In this document: piece by piece, positions 19,848 through 28,200 of the stretch | How the letters are laid out: each line of letters opens with the position of its first letter | Position numbering within the stretch: position 1 is the stretch's first letter | Translations under genes and position numbers: made by a program | The notes under the pieces: generated by a model | What the model was told of the DNA's origin: nothing | Database searches by the model: none | Seen by the model: the letters and a program-made list of their open reading frames with translations, nothing else | Assembly: GCA_903894425.1 (NCBI GenBank) | Contig: CAITQC010000132.1 | Span: 1 to 34,437, forward strand | Source: an uncultured Actinomycetes bacterium | GTDB taxonomy: Bacteria; Actinomycetota; Actinomycetes; Nanopelagicales; Nanopelagicaceae | Length of the DNA: 34,437 nt | Direction: 5' to 3'

Positions 19848-21562
19848 AACGCGTATTAATTGCCAACCGTGGTGAAATCGCTGTCCGCGTAATTCGTGCC
19901 TGTAAGGATCATGGATTACAGAGTGTGGCTGTTTACTCGGATGAAGATCGCACAGCTATTCATACACAAATGGCCGATGCCGCATATTCACTTAACGGCA
20001 CAACAGCAACTCAAACCTACTTAGATATAGAGAAACTAATTGCAGTTGCTAAAGAATCTGGCGCAGATGCAGTTCACCCTGGTTATGGTTTTCTTTCTGA
20101 AAACGCGAACTTTGCCCAAGCAGTTATAGATGCAGGATTAACGTGGATTGGTCCTCCCCCTGAAGCGATTCGCGCACTTGGTGACAAGGTTTCTGCGCGC
20201 AAAATTGCATCGAAGGCAGGCGCACCGCTTGTAGCTGGAACCAAGGATCCAGTTGCTGGGCATGAAGAAGTTACCGCATTTGCTAAAGAACATGGTCTGC
20301 CAGTTGCGATTAAGGCGGCCCATGGTGGTGGCGGACGTGGCTTGAAAGTAGTTCGCACGATGGAAGAAATTCCGGAGTTATTTGATTCAGCTGTTCGTGA
20401 AGCTATAAGTGGCTTCGGTCGTGGCGAATGTTTCGTTGAACGTTACTTAGATAAGCCCCGCCACGTAGAAACTCAAGTATTGGTCGATAAACATGGACAT
20501 GCAGTTGTTGTTAGTACTCGTGACTGTTCTTTGCAACGTCGACATCAAAAACTGGTTGAAGAAGCGCCTGCACCTTTCTTAACCGATGAACAAAATGCCG
20601 AGCTATACCGCTCGAGTAAAGCGATAATGAAAGAAGCAGGATATGTAGGCGCAGGTACGTGCGAATTTTTAGTCGGTATGGATGGGACTATTTCATTCCT
20701 GGAAGTCAATACTCGCTTGCAAGTTGAACACCCAGTTAGCGAAGAAATCACTGGCATCGATTTGGTTCGCGAACAGTTCAGGATTGCAATGGGAGAATCA
20801 CTTGGATTTGATGATCCAGTAATTCGCGGTCACTCAATTGAGTTCCGTATCAATGGTGAAGACCCAGGTCGATCATTTCTACCAGCGCCAGGACGCATCA
20901 CAGATTGGGCAATCCCTACCGGCCCTGGAGTTCGCGTTGACGCTGGCTTTAAAAATGGGGACACAATCGGTGGAAACTTTGATTCACTGCTTGCAAAGTT
21001 AATCGTCACCGGTGCAACTCGCCAACAAGCCATCGAACGTGCACGTCGAGCACTTGCCGAATTTACCGTAGAAGGATTGGCAACTGCCCTCCCATTTCAC
21101 CGAGCAATTCTTGAAGATCCTTCATACACCGAAGATTTCAAGGTTTACACAAGTTACATCGAAAATGAATTTGATAATCAGATTCCTGTGTATCAAGGCG
21201 CTGCAATTGCACTTGAAACACATATGGCACCTGAGTATTTAGTGACTGAGGTCAATGGCAAGCGCTTTGAAATATTAGTTCATGCACCTAAGCCAGTTGT
21301 TAAGCGTCACCGCGCTAAGCAATCAATGGCCGGTGGTTCGGGCGGAGCTGCATTGGCAAGCCCGATGCAAGGAACTGTTGTAAAAATCGCAGTTAATGAA
21401 GGTGACTCCGTAGAAATTGGTGATCTTGTTATTGTCCTTGAAGCCATGAAGATGGAGCAGCCACTAATGGCGCACAAAGCTGGTGTAATCACCAACTTAA
21501 CTGCGGTGATTGGAAACACAGTCTCGAGTGGAACCTCACTTTGTGACATTATTGATGCATGA
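19844..21562 (+). CDS. accA: Acyl-CoA carboxylase alpha subunit (biotin carboxylase + BCCP)
   Basis: [23 protein letters not shown]; biotinylation motif EAMKMEQPL near the C-terminus. Confidence 0.96.
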   Translation: MKRVLIANRGEIAVRVIRACKDHGLQSVAVYSDEDRTAIHTQMADAAYSLNGTTATQTYLDIEKLIAVAKESGADAVHPGYGFLSENANFAQAVIDAGLTWIGPPPEAIRALGDKVSARKIASKAGAPLVAGTKDPVAGHEEVTAFAKEHGLPVAIKAAHGGGGRGLKVVRTMEEIPELFDSAVREAISGFGRGECFVERYLDKPRHVETQVLVDKHGHAVVVSTRDCSLQRRHQKLVEEAPAPFLTDEQNAELYRSSKAIMKEAGYVGAGTCEFLVGMDGTISFLEVNTRLQVEHPVSEEITGIDLVREQFRIAMGESLGFDDPVIRGHSIEFRINGEDPGRSFLPAPGRITDWAIPTGPGVRVDAGFKNGDTIGGNFDSLLAKLIVTGATRQQAIERARRALAEFTVEGLATALPFHRAILEDPSYTEDFKVYTSYIENEFDNQIPVYQGAAIALETHMAPEYLVTEVNGKRFEILVHAPKPVVKRHRAKQSMAGGSGGAALASPMQGTVVKIAVNEGDSVEIGDLVIVLEAMKMEQPLMAHKAGVITNLTAVIGNTVSSGTSLCDIIDA

Positions 21563-22389
21563 CAAATAGCGAACTCCTCTATTCAGATCCACTAGCAGCG
21601 GCCAGAGTTGCAGCTAAAGAAATCGCAGGGCGCACAGGTGTTGCTGCACATGATGTTGCACTTGTGATGGGATCGGGTTGGGTCAGTGCAGTTGATGCAC
21701 TTGGAACGCCCGCATATGAGTGCAATGCTGAAGATATAACTGGATTTCTACCGCCAACAGTAGAAGGACATTCAGGAAAAGTTCGCTCATATGAAATTGA
21801 ATCGGAAGGTAAATCACTTCGTGCGTTGGTTTTTCTCGGACGAACACATTTATACGAGGGAAAAGGCGTCGAACCTGTAGTTCATAGTGTGCGCGCTGCA
21901 GTAATGGCCGGTTGCAAAGTAATCATCTTGACCAATGCATGTGGCGGAATTAATAAGAGTTACACCGTTGGTCAGCCAGTTTTGATCCGTGACCACATCT
22001 CATTAACCGCAGTTTCACCACTTTCTGGTGCAACATTTGTTGATTTAACCGATCTATACAGCAAGCGAATCCGCGAAATTGTAAAGATGGAAGATTCAAG
22101 CCTGGAAGAAGGCGTGTACGTACATTGGCGTGGTCCAACTTATGAAACACCTGCAGAGATTTTAATGATGCGAACTATGGGTGCTGATTTAGTTGGTATG
22201 TCGACAGTTCCTGAAGCAATTGCCGCACATGCATTAGGTGCAGAGGTATTGGGTATATCTCTTGTTACCAATGCCGCTGCCGGTGTTACGGGTGAAAAAC
22301 TAAACCATGAAGAAGTTATTGCCGCTGGAAAGGCCGCCGCAGATCGCATGGGCGCTCTTCTCAAAGGGGTAATTCCAAAGTTATTCTAG
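21559..22389 (+). CDS. Purine-nucleoside phosphorylase (trimeric class)
   Basis: [59 protein letters not shown]. Confidence 0.95.
   Translation: MTNSELLYSDPLAAARVAAKEIAGRTGVAAHDVALVMGSGWVSAVDALGTPAYECNAEDITGFLPPTVEGHSGKVRSYEIESEGKSLRALVFLGRTHLYEGKGVEPVVHSVRAAVMAGCKVIILTNACGGINKSYTVGQPVLIRDHISLTAVSPLSGATFVDLTDLYSKRIREIVKMEDSSLEEGVYVHWRGPTYETPAEILMMRTMGADLVGMSTVPEAIAAHALGAEVLGISLVTNAAAGVTGEKLNHEEVIAAGKAAADRMGALLKGVIPKLF
22382..22387 (+). promoter_or_regulatory. -10 element TATTCT, phospho-sugar mutase (leaderless)
   Basis: TATTCT-AGGCTC-ATG(22394); overlaps the PNP stop codon. Confidence 0.45.
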
Positions 22390-22393
22390 GCTC

Positions 22394-24004
22394 ATGGATT
22401 TGCGCCAAGAAGTTGCTGCATGGATTGCAGATGATCCAGATCCAAAGACCGCTGCCCAATTACAGCTTTGGCTAGATACCAACAATGAAATAGAGCTTGG
22501 CAACTCTTTCGCTGGTTTTCTGCAGTTCGGCACCGCCGGCCTGCGTGGACCAATTAGACCAGGGCCCTCTGGAATGAATCGCGCTGTTGTCGGACGCGCA
22601 GCAGCGGGAATAGCTGCCTATATGAAGGAGCGAGATTTAACTAGCGTTGTCATTGGACGCGATGCCCGATATGGATCTGAGGATTTTACATTTGAAACTG
22701 CTGAAATTATGAGCGGTGCTGGAATGAAGGTTTATGTTCTCCCCCGCCCTCTTCCAACTCCAGTGTTGGCATATGCCACAAATGAGTTGGCGTGCGATGT
22801 TGGAATTATGGTTACGGCGAGCCATAACCCTCCGCAAGATAATGGCTACAAGGTTTATTTAGGTGGGACAGTCGATGGAATTCATTACCGAGGTTCACAG
22901 ATTGTTTCACCAACTGATGAGGCAATTGCAGCAAAAATAGATGCGGTCACTTCACTTAAATCCCAGCCCCGCGGAAATCAATGGACCGTACTTGGCGAAG
23001 AAGTTATTCATAAATATGTCAGCATCACTGCCGCTCTTGCAAAGCGCCCCGGAACTCTAAAGATTGTTTACACAGCAATGCATGGAGTTGGTACCGAAAC
23101 ATTGCAACACGTTTTTCATAAAGCTGGTTTTCCTCAACCAATCCTGGTTGATTCCCAAGCAAAGCCAGATCCAGATTTTCCAACAGTTGCTTTTCCAAAT
23201 CCCGAAGAGCCAGGTGCAATTGATTTAGCTCTTGAAACCGCTCGCAATTTTGATGCAGACCTTGTAATCGCAAATGATCCCGATGCAGATAGATGTGCCG
23301 CAGCGATAAAGGATCCAGTAACAGGCTGGAGAATGCTACGCGGGGATGAGTTAGGCGTGGTTTTTGGCGAAACTATCGCTCGAGAAACGAGCAAGGGAAT
23401 ACTTGCAAACTCCATTGTTTCTTCATCGATTCTGAGCAAAATAGCCGCTCATTACAAACTTGATTTTAAGGAAACCCTCACTGGCTTTAAATGGTTGGCT
23501 AAAATCGATGGCCTAACTTTTGGGTATGAAGAAGCCTTGGGATATGCCGTAGATGCAATAACAGTAAATGACAAAGATGGAATATCGGCAGCCATTAAGT
23601 TGGCGCAGATTGCCACAGATTTAGCTCATGAAAACAAAACGATTTTGGATTTACTTGATGAAGTTTGGGCACGTCATGGATTCCATGCCACTGAACAAAT
23701 CTCAATTCGATTGACCGATCTTTCGCAAGTCGGAGTTATTATGGGCAGATTGCGCAGTAACCCGCCACATGAGATTGCTGGCCGCGCTGTGACTTCGATC
23801 GATGATCTTTCCAAACCAGCTGACGGATTACCACCAACCGATGGTCTGCGTATCTGGCTCGATGGTGCAATACGAATCATCATTCGGCCAAGTGGCACTG
23901 AGGCAAAGATGAAGTGTTACATTGAGGCTATTGCTAAGGATTCAACTACTGCGCAAGTGGTTTTGGATCAGCTACGTGCCCCACTTAAGGATTTATTATC
24001 GTGA
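22394..24004 (+). CDS. Phospho-sugar mutase (alpha-D-phosphohexomutase family; candidate phosphopentomutase)
   Basis: GIMVTASHNPPQDNGYKVY, NDPDADRC, GYEEALGY, RPSGTEAKMKCY. Confidence 0.95.
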   Translation: MDLRQEVAAWIADDPDPKTAAQLQLWLDTNNEIELGNSFAGFLQFGTAGLRGPIRPGPSGMNRAVVGRAAAGIAAYMKERDLTSVVIGRDARYGSEDFTFETAEIMSGAGMKVYVLPRPLPTPVLAYATNELACDVGIMVTASHNPPQDNGYKVYLGGTVDGIHYRGSQIVSPTDEAIAAKIDAVTSLKSQPRGNQWTVLGEEVIHKYVSITAALAKRPGTLKIVYTAMHGVGTETLQHVFHKAGFPQPILVDSQAKPDPDFPTVAFPNPEEPGAIDLALETARNFDADLVIANDPDADRCAAAIKDPVTGWRMLRGDELGVVFGETIARETSKGILANSIVSSSILSKIAAHYKLDFKETLTGFKWLAKIDGLTFGYEEALGYAVDAITVNDKDGISAAIKLAQIATDLAHENKTILDLLDEVWARHGFHATEQISIRLTDLSQVGVIMGRLRSNPPHEIAGRAVTSIDDLSKPADGLPPTDGLRIWLDGAIRIIIRPSGTEAKMKCYIEAIAKDSTTAQVVLDQLRAPLKDLLS

Positions 24005-24948
24005 GTTTTTATGGCTTAGTCGATGGCACGGATGCATCGCTAAAGAAATATCTGGGTTCACTCTCAGGTGTAGACCAAGTAGGTGCCGACGCACGCGCTG
24101 CGATGCTTGCTACACGAAGTATTAAGACAAGTTCTAAGCGCTGGGCAATTGATACGGCGATCTCAATGGTTGATCTAACAACGCTAGAAGGTGCTGATAC
24201 ACCTGGAAAAGTTAAAGCGCTTTGTACTAAAGCAGTACGCCCAGATCCAACAGATTCAGCTGTTCCTAGCGTTGGTGCAGTCTGTGTTTACAACGACATG
24301 GTTTCAATCGCTCGCAAACATTTGGATCTCATCGGAGGTCAGCATGTTGGAGTTGCTGCGGTTTCAACGGCATTTCCTTCTGGACGTGCCTCTATGGCAG
24401 TTAAACTCCAAGATACTCAAGATGCGATCGATGCAGGTGCCTCTGAAATCGATATGGTGATTGATCGAGGCGCATTTCTATCTGGGCGCTATATCGATGT
24501 ATTTGATGAAATTGTTAAAATACGCGAAATTTGCGGTACTAAAGCCCACCTCAAAGTTATCTTTGAAACAGGCGAATTAGTCACATATGACAATGTCCGT
24601 AAAGCATCATTCTTGGCTATGGCAGCGGGTGCAGATTTTATTAAGACCTCAACTGGAAAAGTTGCCCCCGCGGCCACGGCGCCAGTTGTCTTAGTAATGC
24701 TTGAAGCGGTCCGCGATTTTTACACCATGACCCAAGTTCGCATTGGTGTTAAACCAGCTGGCGGAATTCGAAACACTAAAGACGCCATCAAGCAGTTAGT
24801 TCTAGTTAATGAAACCGCAGGCCCAGAGTGGCTAACGCCATCACTATTTCGTATCGGTGCAAGTGCACTCTTAAATGACTTATTAATGCAACGTATGAAA
24901 ATGGATGATGGCTACTACGCTAGCCCTCAGTACGTAACGATCGACTAA
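24001..24948 (+). CDS. deoC: Deoxyribose-phosphate aldolase
   Basis: VSTAFPSGRASMAVKLQDTQDAIDAGASEIDMVIDRGAFLSG; LKVIFETGELVTYDNV; ADFIKTSTGKV; GVKPAGGIR. Confidence 0.96.
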   Translation: MSFYGLVDGTDASLKKYLGSLSGVDQVGADARAAMLATRSIKTSSKRWAIDTAISMVDLTTLEGADTPGKVKALCTKAVRPDPTDSAVPSVGAVCVYNDMVSIARKHLDLIGGQHVGVAAVSTAFPSGRASMAVKLQDTQDAIDAGASEIDMVIDRGAFLSGRYIDVFDEIVKIREICGTKAHLKVIFETGELVTYDNVRKASFLAMAAGADFIKTSTGKVAPAATAPVVLVMLEAVRDFYTMTQVRIGVKPAGGIRNTKDAIKQLVLVNETAGPEWLTPSLFRIGASALLNDLLMQRMKMDDGYYASPQYVTID

Positions 24949-26399
24949 TGGAGGAAAAATTGTCATTTGAATATGCGCCAGCTCCAGAGTCAAGCGCCGT
25001 CGTTTCGATTAAGCCAAAGTACGGACATTTCATTGGCGGTAAGTTCGTTGCAGGCAGCAAGCATTTCCCAACTATTAATCCGGCAACTGAAGAAGTTCTC
25101 TCACATATATCCCTTGCCGGAAAAAACGAAGTTGATGCCGCTGTAAAGGCAGCCCGCAAGGCTTATGCAACCACATGGTCAAAAATGAGCGGAAAAGAGC
25201 GTGGAAAATACCTATTTCGCATCGCCCGAATCATGCAGGAACGCGCACGAGAGTTTGCAGTTCTAGAAACTTTAGATAATGGCAAGCCGATCCGTGAATC
25301 TCGCGATGTCGATGTACCGCTGGCAGCTGCACACTTTTTCTATCACGCAGGGTGGGCCGACAAGCTTGAATACGCCGGATTAGGCACCACACCAAAACCA
25401 CATGGTGTTGCCGGGCAGATTATTCCCTGGAATTTTCCACTTCTCATGCTTGCATGGAAAGTTGCACCAGCTCTAGCTGCAGGAAATACCGTTGTCTTAA
25501 AGCCAGCGGAGACAACTTCTTTAACCGCACTTCTTTTTGCGCAAGTTTGCCAACAGGCAGAACTTCCAGCAGGTGTAGTCAATATCGTCACTGGTGATGG
25601 TTCTACCGGTGCTTTAATTGTTAACCACCCTGGTATCGACAAGATTGCATTTACAGGATCTACTGAGGTCGGGAAAATAATCGCTCGCGCAGTTGCACCG
25701 ACACACAAAAGCGTGACTTTGGAACTTGGGGGCAAAGCGGCAAATATCGTTTTTGAAGATGCTGCTATCGATGAAGCGGTCGAAGGAATCGTTAATGGAA
25801 TCTTTTTTAATCAAGGACATGTTTGTTGCGCGGGCTCACGATTGCTATTACAAGAGAGCATCGAAAATGAGTTCCTAGAAAAACTTAAAGTTCGCATGGC
25901 AAAGATTCGTGTTGGAGATCCAATGGATAAGAACACTGATTTGGGCGCAATCAATAGCAAAGAACAGCTACTTAAAATCGCCGAGCTTTCGTCAACAGGT
26001 GATTCTGAAGGTGCTGAACGTTGGAGCACACCATGTGATTTACCATCAAAAGGTTTCTGGTTTGCACCAACAATCTTTACGGGTGTCACACAGGCCCATC
26101 GCATCGCACGCGAAGAAATCTTCGGACCGGTACTTTCAGTATTAACTTTTAGAACGCCACAAGAGGCCATTGACAAGGCAAATAACACGCCTTTTGGCCT
26201 ATCCGCTGGCATCTGGAGTGAAAAAGGATCCAAGGTTTTATGGGCATCGCAACAACTTCGCGCTGGTGTTATCTGGGCAAATACATTTAATAAATTCGAT
26301 CCGACATCACCTTTTGGTGGATACAAAGAATCTGGGTGGGGCCGCGAGGGCGGACGTCACGGCTTAAGTGCATATTTGAAGGGGGTCTCACATGAGTAA
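24948..26399 (+). CDS. Aldehyde dehydrogenase family protein, catalytically complete
   Basis: IIPWNFPLLML, TLELGGKAANIVF (Glu), NQGHVCCAGSR (Cys). Alternative TTG start at 24960 sits behind SD GGAGG. Confidence 0.95.
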   Translation: MEEKLSFEYAPAPESSAVVSIKPKYGHFIGGKFVAGSKHFPTINPATEEVLSHISLAGKNEVDAAVKAARKAYATTWSKMSGKERGKYLFRIARIMQERAREFAVLETLDNGKPIRESRDVDVPLAAAHFFYHAGWADKLEYAGLGTTPKPHGVAGQIIPWNFPLLMLAWKVAPALAAGNTVVLKPAETTSLTALLFAQVCQQAELPAGVVNIVTGDGSTGALIVNHPGIDKIAFTGSTEVGKIIARAVAPTHKSVTLELGGKAANIVFEDAAIDEAVEGIVNGIFFNQGHVCCAGSRLLLQESIENEFLEKLKVRMAKIRVGDPMDKNTDLGAINSKEQLLKIAELSSTGDSEGAERWSTPCDLPSKGFWFAPTIFTGVTQAHRIAREEIFGPVLSVLTFRTPQEAIDKANNTPFGLSAGIWSEKGSKVLWASQQLRAGVIWANTFNKFDPTSPFGGYKESGWGREGGRHGLSAYLKGVSHE

Positions 26400-27234
26400 T
26401 CGCATCGATGTCAAAAAGACATACAAATTATTTATCAACGGTGCATTTCCCCGCACTGAATCAGGGCGAACATATGAAGTTAAAAGCGCTAAAGGTTCCT
26501 TCATCGCCAATCCATGTTTAGCTTCGCGCAAGGATTTAAAAGATGCAGTTGTTGCTGCGCGCGCAGCACAGCCAGGATGGAACAAAGCAACTGCCTATAA
26601 CAAAGGTCAGATTCTTTATCGAATTGCAGAGATGCTTGAAGGCCGTCGTGCTCAATTCGTGGATGAGATTGTCACTGTTACTGGTGCAACTAAGGCAAAG
26701 GCTGAGAAAGAAGTAACAGACTCTGTAGATCGCTTAGTTTGGTATGCGGGATGGACTGACAAGATTTCATCTTTATCTGGTGCCCTTAATCCCGTTGCAG
26801 GTCCTTATTACAACTTTACAATCCCTGAAAGCATGGGCGTTATTGCCGCTGTAGCACCAGAGTCTCCATCGCTGCTTGGATTAATCGATGCGATTGCACC
26901 GATAGTTGTCAGCGGAAATACAGTTGTAATTCTTGCAAGTACAAAGGCTCCGTTATCTGCAATGAGCTTTGCAGAAGTAATTGCAACCAGCGATGTTCCT
27001 GCAGGTGTAATCAATATCTTGACCGGCAAGAAGGATGAAATCGCACCATGGATGGCTTCGCACATGGATATCGATGGCTTTGATATCTCGGGATTGAGCG
27101 CCAAGAAGCATGGTGAATTGAAGATTTCCGGAGCTGAAAATCTCAAGCGGATTTACAGTTTTAAATCAGCAGATCCTGGTCGAATCCTGGCATTCATGGA
27201 GAACAAGACAGTTTGGCATCCGATCGGGCTATAA
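26392..27234 (+). CDS. Truncated ALDH-superfamily protein lacking the catalytic Cys/Glu motifs (ALDH16 second-domain-like)
   Basis: KLFINGAFPRTESGRTYEV...GVIAAVAPESPSLLGLIDAIAPIVVSGNTVVILAS aligns with the ALDH N-terminal half; no ELGGK or GQxCCA motif; 8-bp overlap with the upstream ALDH. Confidence 0.85.
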   Translation: MSNRIDVKKTYKLFINGAFPRTESGRTYEVKSAKGSFIANPCLASRKDLKDAVVAARAAQPGWNKATAYNKGQILYRIAEMLEGRRAQFVDEIVTVTGATKAKAEKEVTDSVDRLVWYAGWTDKISSLSGALNPVAGPYYNFTIPESMGVIAAVAPESPSLLGLIDAIAPIVVSGNTVVILASTKAPLSAMSFAEVIATSDVPAGVINILTGKKDEIAPWMASHMDIDGFDISGLSAKKHGELKISGAENLKRIYSFKSADPGRILAFMENKTVWHPIGL

Positions 27235-28182
27235 CCAGCCCTTTTCAATGGTTTTGAACCATAGTTGCTGCACAGCTTCGACATCTAAATCTAAAACCAC
27301 TCGCACCGATGCTGCATCAGATAAATCAATTGGTTCTAGTGCTTTTAAAAATGGCTCTCTGCGATCACAAATAGTTTGACCACGTGCTGGACCCTGTGAT
27401 GTATCAACCACAACATCAAAAATTTCAGTTGTAAATAACTCAGGGCGAATCGCATTTGCCACCGCGCCATAATCGCCAAGAGTTATCGGTGAGACATGCA
27501 AGCGCTCTATAAATGCCTCAATCAAGGTGGCTGCAAATTGCGCTGCTGGATCTGTAGATTTTTTTAATTTGGCAGCATCTTCACTGCTTGCACCTGGGCG
27601 CATAAATACATCAAGTCCATACATTGTGATTGGAATTCCGCTTTGGAAAACAATTGCTGCTGCTTCTGGGTCATGCCATACATTGAATTCAGCTGCGGCT
27701 GTTGCATTTCCTGCCGATGCTGACCCACCCATTAAAACAATACGGTGCAACTTCTTAGCAGTTTCAGGAAAAGCTCGCAAGAATAAAGCAATATTTGTAA
27801 GCGGCGCCAATGGCACCAATGTGACAGGTTCTGGGGATTGTTCAATCAAATCTCGAAGCAATTCAACCGCGGTGCGCGGGTCAACTTTTCGTAATGATGG
27901 TGCAATACCTAAATCGCCCATTCCGTCTGCACCATGTACATATTCGGCGTATTGCGACTTACCTAGTAATGGGCGAACCGCACCGCGTGCTACTGGAATA
28001 TCTCCAGCATCTGCCGCGTCCAAGACCTTCAATGTATTTGCGATGACCTGATCAACATTTGTATTTCCATCAACGCAAGTAATTCCTAATAAATTGATTT
28101 CGGGGTGGCGGGCAGCAAAGAGAACAGCAAATGCATCATCGACGCCTGTATCAACATCAAGAATTATTGAAGTTTTAGTCAT
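27229..28182 (-). CDS. Nucleoside hydrolase (IUNH family)
   Basis: IILDVDTGVDDAFAVLFAARHPEINLLGITCVDGN; VTLVPLAPLTNIALFLRAFP; EFNVWHDPEAA. Confidence 0.94.
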   Translation of the reverse strand: MTKTSIILDVDTGVDDAFAVLFAARHPEINLLGITCVDGNTNVDQVIANTLKVLDAADAGDIPVARGAVRPLLGKSQYAEYVHGADGMGDLGIAPSLRKVDPRTAVELLRDLIEQSPEPVTLVPLAPLTNIALFLRAFPETAKKLHRIVLMGGSASAGNATAAAEFNVWHDPEAAAIVFQSGIPITMYGLDVFMRPGASSEDAAKLKKSTDPAAQFAATLIEAFIERLHVSPITLGDYGAVANAIRPELFTTEIFDVVVDTSQGPARGQTICDRREPFLKALEPIDLSDAASVRVVLDLDVEAVQQLWFKTIEKGWL

Positions 28183-28200
28183 AAGCGATAGCCTATCGCC
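28183..28200. promoter_or_regulatory. Putative 18-bp bidirectional leaderless promoter between nucleoside hydrolase and rbsK
   Basis: aaGCGATAGcCTATCGCc: 7-bp arms, 1-bp centre. TAGCCT+6 nt+ATG on plus, TAGGCT+7 nt+ATG on minus; the hexamers overlap at 28189-28195. Confidence 0.65.

Noticed and set aside
25811-26326. 171-aa minus-strand ORF inside the ALDH gene
   Set aside because: Antisense shadow of a conserved ALDH coding region, including its catalytic segment; no independent coding evidence.
26392-27234. Short ALDH as a decayed pseudogene
   Set aside because: The frame is intact, it is coupled to the upstream gene and it has a sensible C-terminus; the missing catalytic part matches known ALDH16 second-domain architecture.
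27527-28051. 174-aa plus-strand ORF inside the nucleoside hydrolase
   Set aside because: Antisense to a clearly conserved gene; composition looks like shadow translation, with no recognisable family.
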